Below, one piece after another: positions 9,656-20,790 of a stretch of 64,000 nucleotides of DNA. Both the position numbers and the translations under genes were made by a program. Source of the stretch: Paralvinella palmiformis (taxonomy: Eukaryota; Annelida; Polychaeta; Terebellida; Alvinellidae); contig JAODUP010000115.1 of NCBI GenBank assembly GCA_025642065.1, positions 124,001 through 188,000 on the forward strand. The letters run 5' to 3'. Numbering within the stretch: position 1 is the first letter of the stretch; each line of letters begins with the position of its first letter. The notes under the pieces are model-generated. The model was not told the origin of the DNA. It did not search any database and saw only the letters and a list, made by a program, of their open reading frames with translations.

Positions 9656-9726
<71 letters not shown>

Positions 9727-9727
9727 T
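9653..9727. repeat. (TA)n followed by (GTA)n
   Basis: About 44 bp of TA are followed by about 30 bp of GTA. The GTA part is TAC on the minus strand and is the microsatellite tail of the minus-strand LINE that starts beside it. Confidence 0.9.
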
Positions 9728-9745
9728 TTATTTCCAATTTCAATA

Positions 9746-10480
9746 TCAAATAACGTATACATAATGCAATTTTACAAGTATATTACATATAAAGAAATTG
9801 GGGGACCAATGTAGCCGAAGCTGTCTTCCCATTGGCCCCGAACAATCATAGCTAATAATAGTCAGCTCAATAAAACGCCGTTTGTGTATTTGCAAATCTG
9901 GCCATGTGTGTATTGGAAGTATGTGGACCAGGTACCAAGGAATCATATAATTACCTAGACATGTGTACATTGTCAACAATAAGGGTTGTTGCATTTTACA
10001 GATGCTGAGTAGGTAGCTAAGATGTAACTTTTCAGGGTTTTCTTAGTTTTTGATCTTGAATTACAAGTGGAAAGGATACTATTCCGATTGTTCCATATAA
10101 TGGGAAAATTGACTAACGGCAACTTACTGGATAGTGCAGAGTTACAACGAGGTACATGCATATGACTAGATTGCCTTGTCACGCGATTTTCCTGTACCCC
10201 AGAATTTAGACGGAATAGGCCATCGAAGGATATAGGAAGTATCTTGCTAATAAAGTCGTCCATGAACAAACATACGTAATATTGATACATGTCACTTAAT
10301 TTAAGATTTCACAGTTTTTGAATAAGGGATCCATATGATTGTTATAACCCGCATTATTAATAATACGAATAGCTCTTTTCTGCAAAGACACAGTTTTCTG
10401 AAGGATTGATGAATTGGCGTTCCTCCAAATTAGTATACCATATGAGATATATGGTTGTATGAGAGCCAGGTATAAAGTTT
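9746..10480 (-). pseudogene. LINE C-terminal region after RT, frameshifted
   Basis: Past a frameshift at a T-run (10488-10495), the minus strand encodes LALIQPYISYGILIW and LQKRAIRII, the standard post-RT block of Jockey/CR1 elements. A one-base loss near 10285 then changes the frame into that of 9973-10290 (VPRCNSALSSKLPLV, IWNN). The family function is template binding and target-primed reverse transcription; this copy is broken. Confidence 0.75.
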
Positions 10481-10485
10481 TCAGA

Positions 10486-11636
10486 CTATTTTTTTGGTAG
10501 GAATTTCTTTACTTGTTTTATGCCATATAAGGCCCGAGAAATCTTATTTTTCACGTAAATCAAATGATATTTCCATGAAAGAGTCTCGTCCAGAAAGACA
10601 CCAAGAAATTTGGTGGTTTTCTCTTGGAATTGAGAACCAATTTGCTCTAAATGATTACCACCAACTGAAATGTTCAAGATGTTAAAATCAAAATGTTTGG
10701 TACCACCTTTGAAAACCATATATTTTGCTTTGTTTTTATTTAGCGAGAGATCATTTGCACAAAACCATTCAAATAAGTTATTCATTTCTACATTTGTCCT
10801 TTGATATAAGGTGGAAATATAAGTATCACTAATGACTAAAGAATTGTCGTCTTCAAAAGATAATATATGTGAATTTGTGGATTTTGATATGTCATTAACA
10901 TATATTAGGTATAGCAAGGGACCTAGGATAGATCCATGTGGTACCCCACAGTTCATGAATTCAATATCTGACTTCGTTTTACCGATTTGAACATATTGTT
11001 TCCTATTCACAAGATAACTGGAAAACCATTTGTTGGCGACTCCCCTAATACAGTAGTAATTTAATTTATTTAATAATGTGTCTGTCTTTATAACATCAAA
11101 TGCTTTTGAGAGGTCGCAGAAAATAGATAAGGTAACTTGCTTAGGAGTCGAATTATTAGCTAATGCACATTGACTTAATAAATGTATAATTGGGTGAATT
11201 GTTGAGTGTTTCTCACGAAAACCATACTGCTGTTTGTAAAGAATATTATTACTATTGAGGAAGCTCATTACCTTGTTATACATTATCCTTTCAAATATTT
11301 TCGAAAATGTTGGGAGAAGGCTGATGGGTCTATAGCTTTTTAATTCAGTGGGATCAGCTGATTTGTGTATTGGAATTACCATAGCTATTTTCAGTTGATT
11401 GGGAACAATACCGGTAATTATTGATCTATTTATAATGTGTGTCAATGGATATTTAATGTATTCAATAGATTCCTGGAGTAGTTTGGAGGATATTTCATCA
11501 TGACCTGTACTAAGCTTAGGTTTTAATTTGTTTGTGATTTCGAGGACTTGATCTGGTTCTATAGTTTTCAAAAATATACTGTTTAATTGAGATGTTTTCA
11601 AATAGTCATTGACTTTTTTGTACGTTTTAGGAAATT
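10486..11636 (-). pseudogene. Reverse transcriptase of a Jockey-group LINE
   Basis: The long frame extends to 11706, but its first 20 or so residues (MTMPMASWLYC...) come from the opposite strand of the adjacent CR1 fragment. RT blocks in order: KPKLSTGHDEISSKLLQ, MVIPIHKS, YRPISLLPTFSKIFE, QYGFREKHST, SIFCDLSKAFDVI, CGVPHGSILGPLLYL, the catalytic FEDDNSLV (usually FADD), and KFLGVFLDETLSWKYH. FEDD may reduce activity. The frame ends at a homopolymer frameshift before the C-terminal region. Confidence 0.85.
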
Positions 11637-11735
11637 CATTGATGCTTGTAGAGATACCTATCTTCATCAGCGCACAATACAGCCAACTCGCCATCGGCAT
11701 GGTCAAAATGAAAGCCTCTTAGACTTAGTCCTACC
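11634..11735 (+). pseudogene. CR1 endonuclease fragment
   Basis: About 33 residues, FIDACRDTYLHQRTIQPTRH plus HGQNESLLDLVL, match the endonuclease end of the CR1 copies at 30803 and 38185 (FVDTIRDAYLYKHV, QPTRYRHG, LLDLIL). It is fused on the right, in frame, to the start of the I-type LINE and on the left to the reversed Jockey-group LINE. Confidence 0.75.
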
Positions 11736-11738
11736 ACT

Positions 11739-12449
11739 GTGGAAAGCAGGGTCCGAAGGAAGCGGGTCAGCATTTTGTGTGCTGCCAGAAGGCCGGAACG
11801 CCGCGTTGCATCAACTGCGGCGGAAGCCACATGGCAGCATACAAATGGTGTCCGGCCAGGAAGGAGACCGTCCTATATCTTCAAAAGAGACTGGGAGTTC
11901 AGCCCCGCCAAAGACCTCCCCCAGGCAGCAGTTACAGCCCCGGCTCCGTGGGCATTAAAAACAAAATCACCCCCACAAACAACTACACACCGACCTTCCC
12001 AAATAGCGCCGGCACTACTGTCGGAGACAGATTTCCCCACATTACAAAAAAAACCTCACATACAGCAACAGACAACACCTGTACAAACAACGCAGACACC
12101 AACAACAACACAGACAGACCCCACCACAGCAACACTCACGGCCATACTCGGCCATATGCAGTCAATATTCATGGCTATGCGAAGCGTCCAGGATCTGATC
12201 CAGAGACTGCCCAAAGACCTGCTGTCAAAGGCAGAGAAGGACATAACCAAGGTCCAGGAAGAGGTCGGATCGAGCCAGGTCTTGGACTCGATCCTGGAAG
12301 TGGCGCTGGGGTCAGCCAAAACAACAGCCCAGACAAAACCAAAACCCACAAAACAACACACCCCAGTGAAAGCAAAGGACAGCTCGGGAGAGATCTCAAC
12401 ATCATCTCCTGGAACATCCGAGGCTTCCACTGCAACAAAAATATCCTAA
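11739..12449 (+). pseudogene. ORF1 (Gag-like) of the I-type LINE
   Basis: In one frame HFVCCQKAGTPRCINCGGSH is followed by MAAYKWCPARKE, matching the zinc-knuckle end of I/R1/Jockey ORF1 proteins. After a frame change near 11860 comes a P/T/Q-rich region (LQKKPHIQQQTTPVQTTQTP) and a helical stretch (LTAILGHMQSIFMAMRSV). The N-terminal part of ORF1 is absent. The function in the family is RNA binding in the retrotransposition particle. Confidence 0.7.
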
Positions 12450-13449
12450 TTGCAGCCATCGAAGACAAACAACCAGACATAGTATTACTACAAGAAACTC
12501 TTACAAACACTAAATATTCAATAAAAATTCCCGGATACACTATCTACCACAGTCCTCACACAATGAATTCAGATACTGTGTCCAGAGGACTCATATAACT
12601 GCAATACTTAATAACATAACACACAACACGCCCCCAATTAACTCCTCCAGTGATTGGCAATCAATCACCACTGAAATAACCGGCTTTAAAAGCGGTCCCT
12701 TCCAATTAATTAATACATGCGTCTCCCCTAACCACCTATATGATATACAACAAGCAACAAATTCATATGAACATTACTTAATAACAGACGATCTCAACGC
12801 CAATACTACAACATGGGGGTGGAAAATAAACATCAGACCAGGACAACATTTACAGCAACAAATAAGTGACTGTGACGCTATAATATTAAATGATCCCAAA
12901 GTCCCCACCACTGTCTATGTGTCGACCCTCGATCTTGCCATAGCTTCCCCTGAAGTTGCGGCCATAGCAGACTGGAGCCAATTAGAAGCTCTAACTTCAG
13001 AACACATACCCACAGTAATAATACTATCCGACGCTTTCAGGTACGTACCAGAAAGCCCAGGACAACCCAAATGGGACACCGACAAAGCAAACTGGAAACA
13101 ATTTGCAGACAGACTACACGAATTATCTGCCGACGACACTGACAATAATCTATCTCTAGATGACCTACTTCGTAAATTAACTGACTATATAAACGAAGCC
13201 GCAGCAGCAGCCATCCCCATAGTCCTCCAAAATCGCCCAAGACGTCCTCGCTCTTTCTTAACATCAGAAGCAAGGAGATGGACCAAAGAAGTCAGTGAAC
13301 TCACAAAGGTTTTTAAAGCTCACCCGACATCTCAAAATAGAACAGAACTAAGAGCAGCTCAACGAGAAACGAGACGACGACTTCACACAATTAAAGAAGA
13401 CCAATTTGACAGTTGGTGCAAACAACTCGGGGACATGGGCTCGGTGTAA
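12375..13449 (+). pseudogene. Endonuclease domain of I-type LINE ORF2
   Basis: DLNIISWNIRGF and PDIVLLQET form the start of an exonuclease-endonuclease-phosphatase fold. A stop at about 12598 breaks it. Further on come YLITDDLNANTTTWGW (equivalent of the GDFNAH block with TDD in place of GDF), STLDLAIASPE (LDL block) and SEHIPTVI (SDH block with Glu for Asp). The linker to RT (RRPRSFLTSEARRW) follows. A deletion near 13449, seen by comparison with copy B (61512-61570), removes about 60 bp and ends the frame. Confidence 0.75.
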
Positions 13450-15037
13450 CCCCAAGGAAGAAGCAAACAAATTAGCACACCACTTCGCCACTACAGCTGA
13501 CCACCAAACCTTACCCGAAGAGGTCAAATCTGCTCTAGAAAAACAACAACCAGACAGACTGCACTCAATATATCTAGCAAAAAGTCAACACGCCGACACA
13601 GACACCCCTTTCACACCACACGAACTGGAAACAGTTTTATCAACACCAAAAAACTCCGCCCCTGGAGAAGACAAACTTACATACATCTTTTACTCCAAAT
13701 CTCCCCCCTTCTTTCAAAGTTAGACTTCTAAACCTCTTTAACCAATCCTGGAGAGAAGGACGAATTCCCAGACTCTGGAAAACCTCAATAGTCGTCCCTA
13801 TCCCTAAACCTGGTGGCAAAGGCCACAGACCAATATCTCTCCTCCCTACAATACTAAAAATCATGGAGAGACTAATTCTCACCAGACTAATATTTAAACT
13901 CCCCAGACCAAAAAATATCTTCGGGTTTACAAAAGGCAGATCAACTGTCGACCCAATTCTACATTTAGTAAACTTAATCACCAACAGAAGAAAAAAAAAC
14001 CGATCCGGCACAGTCTACACTGCCTTTCTGGATCTAGATAAGGCCTTTGAAAGGGCTAACCACGTCGTCATCTTAGACGCATTAATTTCCCTGGGCATCA
14101 AGGGAAGAATAATATCGTGGGTATAAGACTTCCTAGACAATAGAGAAATTAAAGTTACATTTCAAGGGGTAAAATCTGACTCACACCCACTTACTACAAG
14201 CTCCCCACAGGGCTCCGCCCTCTCACCTATACTATTTAACGCCCTAATTACAGTACTAATCTCCATATCATTACCCCCATGTGTCGACATCCTGGCTTAC
14301 GCCGACGACATAGCCATTATTTCACACGGCCCAAGGCCGGCCAAAAAACTACAAACCGCCCTCGACACAACAGCATCTAAAGCCAATGACTTAGGTCTAA
14401 AGTTCTCCCCCGTCAAAACTAAAATAATTGCCTTCAACACCAATTCAAAACAACATAACACCTTCCATATAGGCAAACAAGACATTAAAATAGTCAAACA
14501 ATACAAATACTTAGGCGTCATCATAGACAACCACCTCAATTTCAACAAAGACGAACTACAAACAAAACAAAAAATCTACTCTCGACTAAACATAATAAAA
14601 ATTATTTCTAATGTTAAAGTAGGAATAAACACAAACAATCTTATTAATCTTTATAAAGCCATAATTCAATCCATACTTCTTTATGGGGGCCCAATCTACC
14701 TACTTGCATCTAAAACAGCAATTAAACACATAGAAATAGCACAAAGAACCGCACTTAAATATGTCTAAGGACTCCCCCCTACTGCCCCCTCTGCCCTTAT
14801 CAGCAGAGAAACCGGCATCCCCCCTATTGCCCATCTCATTAGAGGAGACACAGCCAAATACATATTAAGAACAGCGACAAAACTGGACCCAGTGCAAATC
14901 ACATCTAAAATACAAGAAAGCTTACACAAAGACCCCAGAGTACACATTAATAAAAGCTGGGGCATGAAAGCAGCTGCTATTCAAAGGGACATGAGAATTC
15001 CAGCAATCCACCCTCCGCATGCCACAGAAACTGCTCC
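13450..15037 (+). pseudogene. Reverse transcriptase domain of I-type LINE ORF2
   Basis: Successive frames read NSAPGEDKLTY, WKTSIVVPIPKPGG, HRPISLLPTILKIMERL, FGFTKGRSTVDPI, AFLDLDKAFERAN, SSPQGSALSPILFN and the catalytic ILAYADDIAIIS, then YKYLGVIIDNHLNF and IIQSILLYGGPIY. Frameshifts occur near 13715 and 14400. In-frame TAA codons follow SWV (near 14125) and KYV (near 14766), and both are also present in copy B. Confidence 0.85.
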
Positions 15038-15631
15038 ATGACGCGACTGCCCATTGACCATCATTATCGTAAACAAAAAATCAAAAACCCAAGACCCACA
15101 GGGGCATTCACTGAGGCTTCGGACAGGATAACTTCCCTGAACAGAGACCAGGCAGCAATAAATATCTACACAGATGCCAGTGTCCGCCAGGATGGAAAAT
15201 CTGCCTGGGCCTGTTTTGTGGAGGGAACACTCCGAAATCCCTGTGGAAGACTCCCCGACCACACACCAATCACTCTAGCAGAACTTCACGCCATACACGC
15301 CGCCCTCGCATGGCGGGAGGCACAAGACAGACACAAAGACACAATCATACACTCAGACTCGATGGCAGCCATCAAAATCCTGGCACAAACAAAAACACGA
15401 ACATATCCAGAAATCACAACGAAAATTATTAACTCCGCCTCTGCATTAAGCCAACGTGGCAGTCTAACCACTCTACATTGGGTTCCCAGCCACACAAATA
15501 TCGAGGGTAATGAACGAGCCGACGTTCTGGCCAACGAAGCCACTAACCTAACCAACATCCTACACACAGAACAGACACCAGGTGCCTACAAACACATGAT
15601 AACAGAATATCTTCACAAAGAAATAATATAA
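15038..15631 (+). pseudogene. RNase H domain of I-type LINE ORF2
   Basis: All four RNase H positions are visible: INIYTDASVRQDG (D), LAELHAIHAALAW (E), DTIIHSDSMAAIKIL (D) and WVPSHTNIEGNERADVLAN (D). The frame stops at EII in place of the continuing sequence seen in copy B (ITPNQDTAKL). After it the sequence still encodes VHIRRLRCWVHTKSF and the CLHC...H...CP finger to about 15850. The domain itself looks intact, but the polyprotein is broken. Confidence 0.8.
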
Positions 15632-16174
15632 AATCAAGACACAGCCAAATTAAGTACCTGGTACAATAAAACCATTGTTCCCGGCATTCACATCATAAAT
15701 AACAGAATAGCAGACGTACACATACGCCGCCTCCGCTGCTGGGTGCACACAAAAAGCTTTGTCGGCCAAAATAATAAAGCACTCTGCTTACATTGTAACC
15801 AAAACTTCGACCCCGTCCACTATCTAATTAATTGTCCCGCCTTCACAGCCTGCTGACAACCTCTTAAACAACTCTTAACTCCGGCACAACACAACCTAAC
15901 CGACACAGAAAAACCAGTCATTGTAATACACAAAGTCACAGCCACGCCACATATAATAATACCCTTATTTTGAAAAAGACCCATACATCTGGCAAAAGCC
16001 AAACAACACACAGTAAATCTTTTGTAACGGTTCGGCACCGGTACGTCCGGGACCGGAACTTTACAAAGTCATTTTCAGATACAGAAACTCTACGGAGAAG
16101 GACTCCACCACAGAGGCTGTGCCAAACAAGCGACAGCCTGGGGATACTCCCCGAACTACAAGCAAGCAAGCTGC

Positions 16175-16880
16175 AGTCAACTCCAGTAGAAAAGGATCTA
16201 GGAGTGTTTGTTGATGATGCTCTCAACTTCCGGGATCATGTATCTTACGCTGTAAACAAGGCCAGTAGACTACTGGGGCTCATCAGAACGACCTTCTCTT
16301 ATATTGACGAATATTCTTTACCGCGACTATTCACGACTCTTGTTAGACCCCACCTGGAGTATGGGAATACCATATCACATCCCAGATATCGGATTGATAA
16401 GATACAAATCGAGAAAATCCAGAGGCGAGCGACTAAGTTAATACCTCACCTGAGACATCTATCATATGAGGAAAGGCTACACGCCCTTACATTACCATCA
16501 CTGGATTTTAGACGTCGCGTGGAGATAGGATCCAAGTGTTCAAGATCATGAATGGGTTGGATCGGCTTGATCCTGATATATTTTTTCTTAGAGCTGAAGG
16601 AAGGTGTACCAGGGGGCACCAGGACAAGTTACTCATGCGTCACAGTAGGCTTTAAATTCGCAAGAACGTGTTCAGCCAAAGAATAGTCCAAGACTGGAAT
16701 TCACTCTCCGAGGGAACTGTAACGGCCACTACCCTCAATATGTTTAAATCTAGGCTTGATAAAGAGTGGCAGGCACTAAAATATGGGGCACCATAGGCGT
16801 GAAGAGCGGAATACCCGACAGGCTCAGCCTTATATTCCGTAGTTTCATATCCAGATATACTTGATAATATCCGTGATGTG
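16175..16880 (+). mobile_element. CR1-type LINE 3' end
   Basis: The frame carries VEKDLGVFVDDALNFRDHV, YAVNKASRLLGLIRTTF, LFTTLVRPHLEYGNTI and RRATKLIPHLRHLSYEERL, which are the post-RT blocks of CR1. After a frameshift near 16525 it continues FSQRIVQDWNSLSEG and FKSRLDKEW, then a stop and a 3' UTR (tattccgtagtttcatatcc) similar to that of the CR1 copy near 40648. RT and endonuclease are missing. Together with the endonuclease scrap at 11634 it may be the two ends of one CR1 interrupted by the I-type LINE. Confidence 0.8.
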
Positions 16881-16912
16881 AAAATTATAAAAAATAAATA
16901 AGCAATTTTAAT

Positions 16913-17009
16913 TATCTACAGCCACATGTATCCTTGGATAATCAACATCTTATCCAAGATTGTAGTTTATCAATATTTTAACAATTTTATATATCAATAA
17001 GGTATCATC
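16913..17009. repeat. 97-bp direct repeat, left copy
   Basis: It runs from tatctacagcc to ggtatcatc and contains the inverted pair cttggataa / ttatccaag (9 bp, 8-bp loop). It matches 20290-20386 with about four differences. The hAT element lies between the two. Confidence 0.85.
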
Positions 17010-17749
17010 ATGGCTGTTTTTGGACACTTAACACATAATTAACCACAAAACATTTATCCAACTTCAAGCTTTCCATAAATGTGCATTTCGTTTTTAATTA
17101 TATATTTTTGGCACCATAAATATTCTGAAAGTGAAGCATGGGTTACCAGGCAGAATTCGGACACTTCCGGCAGAATTCGGACACCTCAGTATTTTTTTAA
17201 TAAATTGTAAATTCGAGAAAACAACCAGAGGAACTATTAATAAATGTTATATACTATTTAAATAAAATACAAGGACATTAAGTCCCCAGAACAACACTAA
17301 TCACAATTTGGTACTCATTTTTCTGATGATAGTTTTTGCGTTTTCTGAATATAATAAAGTGAATATGTTAATTATCAAATAATATCTTGTGTCTATGCAT
17401 GCAATTTATTGTGTTATTCATTATTTTTTTTAATTAAGTTAATGTCATTGAACTCTATTCAACTTTATTGTATTTATTGTAAAGCTGATATTTCAATTTA
17501 GTGTGGTGTCCAAAAACTAAAACTTTGTGAAAGGTACGTTTAATTCGCATTGCAATATTCGGACATCTTCAACGAATCATATTGCATTTGAGATTATATT
17601 CAAAATGGCAGTATTTGAATAAATTGTACCTTAGTCAATATGTTTTGGCCAAAAACAGACGAAATAAGACTAATAACATACATGTTAAGTCTTATGCATT
17701 CGGCGGAGACTCCGATATCCCGATATCCCGTAATTTCAATGCAACCTAA

Positions 17750-19797
17750 GTGAAAAAAATCAAAAGTAATTCTGATTGGCCGTTTTCTATAACACGCTTG
17801 AGCTTGCAACGTAATCACTACGTATTTCTTGAACATGGTCTCGGTAAACAAACGTGTATGATGGATTTTATATGCGCCAGTGACAAGGGGGCGATGTTTG
17901 CGTACTGCAAAGTGTGCAACGTGCACGTGAATGTATCGTTCGGTGGCAAGTACGATGTTGTTCGCCATTCGAAGTCGGCAAGTCACGGTAATTTGAAGAA
18001 CCCCACGAAGACACAGCCGCAGATGAAATCCTTCTTCGTAACTTCGAAAACGACCGACCTGTCCTCCAATGTGTTAACCGCCGAGGTAAAGTTTGCGCAA
18101 TTCGTTGCCGAACACAATCTACCATTTTCGGTGGCTGATCATTTCACGAAATTGGCCAAGCAGTTGTTCCCCGATAGCGATATTGCGGGAAAGTTCACAT
18201 CGGTCCGTAAGAAGACCACTATTATCGTCAAGAAAGCGTTGGCCCGTCGTCTTGATGCCAACGTTGTCCAGCTGTGTGAGAACCACAAATTTTCGTTGCT
18301 GACTGACGAAAGTAACGACCAAGGCGGCGAAAAGACACTGGCGATAGTCGTCAAAGTGTTCAACCCAGAGATCGCCAGGGCAGTGACACGATTTGTCAAT
18401 TTACCGATCTGCAATATCGGCACCGGAGCGAACATATTTGAAACGATCGACAATTGTTTCAGGTATTTACTGATTGTTTCAATTGTAAATTATTTAATTT
18501 AGTGAATACGACCATTTCGTAACATTTTAAATGTCCATCTGAGCTTTGTCATTGAACTGCAATAACTGAATTATTTTGATTAGTAAGTACATAAATTTCC
18601 TTTTTCGTATGACTTTTTGATTCACATATTGTCTGAGCTTCTTATTGTTACTGTGTAAAGTGTAAAGATATGCATTGGTATCATTTATTTATGTCAGTAG
18701 TTTCTTTTAGTACTCGAGGAATCCCAAGGAAAATCCATTGATATTATTTATTTATGTCACTTTATTTTCTTTCAGTACACAAGGAATCCTTTGAAAATCC
18801 ATTGATATTATTTACTTATGTCATTTAATTATCTTTCAGTACACGAGGAATCCCTTGGACGAATCTCATCGCGTTTTCGTCGGATAACTGCAGTGTTATG
18901 AAAGGCCGACACAACTCCGTGCTATTCCGGCTCAGGAACGTCCAGCCAGAGGTCCTCGACATTGGATGCATCGGTCATCTGGCAAATCTCTGTTACGTGT
19001 GCGCTGTCAATCAGCTGCCGATGCCAGTGGAAGAGCTGCTGGTTGACATGTACTTCCACTTCAATCACAGCGCCAAACGCAAAGAAGAATATCGCGAGTT
19101 TCTGGAGTTCTGTGACGTGGCACCTTTAAAGATCCCGAAGCCCGCCAGCACACGGTGGCTGAGTTTGGAGAAATGCGTCAACCGCTTTCTGCAGCAAGTG
19201 GCCAGCACTGCTAAGTTACTTTGAAAGCCACGAAGATCGTGAACGGCCAGGCCGTGTGAAGCGATGTGCCGACTACCTCGCTAGTGTGGAGATGAAGGCG
19301 CACTTTATGTTCCTGTCTTTCATCCTTGAGCCGTTGAATGCGTTCAACACGATCTTCCAGACAGATGGTACGCAGATCGCCATCCTCATCCCCGAGATGA
19401 GCCGTCTTCTTCGCCTCTTCACGGGGAAAGGTTCCAGGACTATCCATTGAGTCCGGATGACGATCTGCCAGCTGTTACGAGTGACAGTCGTGTCGACACG
19501 TTCTGGGCCGAGATGGGTCGCAAGAAGACATTTGTGGGGGCAGTGGGGTTTCCCATGCTTACCGTGTGATGACGACGCTGTCAGTGATTACACAGCAACG
19601 CCGACAGTGAACGTGTGTTCTCAATGGTCCGAAAGATAGACACGGACTCGCGTTCGCAGCTTGGCAATGACACCCTCCGTGCGCTGCTGTCTTGCAAGAT
19701 CAACACAGACGATCCTTGCAATGCGTTTGTCCCAGACAAGGACCTTTGCAAGGCAGCCAAGGTAGCGACATGGAACTATGTACGGGAATACCTGTGA
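17750..19797 (+). pseudogene. hAT transposase with one intron, frame-broken
   Basis: Exon 1 ends at 18463. It has a BED-like finger (FAYCKVCNVHV ... VRHSKSASH), then FAEHNLPFS-like VAEHNLPFSVADHF, LLTDESND and RFVNLPICNIGTG. The donor is CAG|gtattt. The exon after 18839 continues in frame: RGIPWTNLIAFSSDN, DIGCIGHLANLC, LLVDMYFHFNHSAKRKEEY and PASTRWLSLEKCV. A frameshift near 19205 and others near 19440 follow. The end has the dimerisation block VFSMVRKIDTDSRSQL and ALLSCKINTD. This is the hAT group related to SCAND3/ZBED5-like genes. The acidic residues are partly visible, but the gene cannot yield a full protein. Confidence 0.85.
18671..18855 (+). repeat. Triplicated 3' splice site of the transposase intron
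   Basis: Three tandem units of about 65 bp each contain attgatattatttatttatg, a pyrimidine tract, an AG (near 18710, 18775 and 18839) and then TACxCxAGGAATCCC. Only the third is followed by the open frame of exon 2. Each unit therefore includes the acceptor plus the first 16 or so exon bases. Confidence 0.85.
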
Positions 19798-20289
19798 AGG
19801 AGTGTGTCTATTCTGGGCGACATGAACGTTTTTCTTTTCTGATTTCTTCTCTGTTTATCGATTTCATGTAAACTGTTGAGTAATAATAATATTTGGTATT
19901 CACTGTCATGGAAAGTATTGTGTTACCTTAGACCACCTGATTTATGTATAAATCCCTTATTTATGTATAATGGCCGATTTTCCGAGACCCTTCGATTTAC
20001 GTATAAATCTCCCACATTGGCATTACCAAAACTTAACATGTATGCTAATAAGAGACTGCGATATGGTTCAAATGAAGCCTTACTTCTTACTACTACTGCG
20101 TAAGAAATTGTTTTATACCTTAACGGAGTGTTACACGAAACAATATTTAATTTTCGCGGCAAGAGTAGGATCGTGTGTGTTGAACGTCATTACTTTATGT
20201 GAATATTTCACTGATTTGTGTGTGCCTCAAACGAATTTGTAACGAAGTGTCCGAATTCTGGCAGCGTCCGAAAATACCAATATCTACTC

Positions 20290-20386
20290 TATCTACAACC
20301 ACGCGTATCCTTGGATAATCAACATCTTATCCAAGATTGTAATTTATCAATATTTTAACAATTTTATATATCAATAAGGTATCATC
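20290..20386. repeat. 97-bp direct repeat, right copy
   Basis: It matches 16913-17009, including the cttggataa / ttatccaag inverted pair. Confidence 0.85.
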
Positions 20387-20399
20387 TTATAAAATACCC

Positions 20400-20401
<2 letters not shown>

Positions 20402-20464
<63 letters not shown>
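20402..20464. repeat. (CA)n(TA)n microsatellite
   Basis: About 28 bp of CA dinucleotides are followed by about 34 bp of TA. Confidence 0.95.
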
Positions 20465-20467
<3 letters not shown>

Positions 20468-20499
20468 ACACACACACTCTCTCACTCTGTAGACATACA

Positions 20500-20580
20500 C
20501 ACTAGTTATACTAGGATTCAAACCCAGATCTGGAGGTGCAAGCATACTTCGCTGTCAAGATCTTCCACCATATATATATA
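20500..20580 (-). mobile_element. tRNA-derived SINE head
   Basis: On the minus strand, gggtttgaatcctag matches a pol III B box. It is preceded by gcttgcacctccagatct, close to the head of the SINE at 56516. No convincing A box is visible, so this is partial. Confidence 0.4.
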
Positions 20581-20694
20581 TAATCGTTATTTTTCCGCAT
20601 GACATCATTACTATAATTGTTATATTATCTCAATAACATTATATTCTGCAGGAAGGACCCCCCATAACCAGGTTTGGGCTTTCATTCAACCGAT

Positions 20695-20790
20695 ATCTGT
20701 ATTTGTCGGATATTTACTTATCTTTGTTGGATATTTACCTGTGTTTGTCGGATATCCACCTGTGTTTTTCAGATATTTATGTGGAGATAA
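20695..20790. repeat. Minisatellite of about 29 bp
   Basis: Four imperfect copies of tgtttgtcggatatttacc lie in tandem. The motif resembles cctgtgtttgtgggattt in the SINE at 56516, so it may have grown from a SINE body. Confidence 0.65.

Larger units (their letters stand above)
9727..11636 (-). mobile_element. Jockey-group non-LTR retrotransposon, 5'-truncated
   Basis: RT, the thumb and the C-terminal region are present on the minus strand. The endonuclease and ORF1 are absent, so the copy is 5'-truncated, as is usual for LINEs. The 3' end is marked by a (TAC)n tail at 9697-9727. The 5' junction is near 11636, where it meets a plus-strand CR1 endonuclease scrap head to head. Confidence 0.85.
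11736..15970 (+). mobile_element. RNase H-bearing I-type LINE, copy A, inactive
   Basis: It contains ORF1 with a zinc knuckle, then an apurinic-type endonuclease, RT, RNase H and a C-terminal Cys/His finger (CLHCNQNFDPVHYLINCP). This is the layout of the I superfamily (I, Nimb, Outcast and relatives). Many frame breaks exist, including stops shared with copy B at 61008-63837. Base use is clearly C-rich and A-rich on the plus strand (very few G), unlike the surrounding AT-rich DNA. Confidence 0.85.
17017..20276 (+). mobile_element. hAT-type DNA transposon, inactive
   Basis: The ends carry inverted sequence. The outer pair is tttttggacac on the left and cgtccgaaaa on the right. A perfect 17-bp inner pair is cagaattcggacacttc at 17151-17167 and its complement at 20244-20260. 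The left side has a second tandem copy of cagaattcggacac. Between them lies one transposase gene with hAT features. No clear 8-bp target duplication was found; 97-bp direct repeats flank the element instead. Confidence 0.75.

Noticed and set aside
12056..12540. Minus-strand frames of 121-124 codons opposite the I-type LINE
   Set aside because: They are antisense shadows of the C/A-rich LINE ORF1, with no motif.
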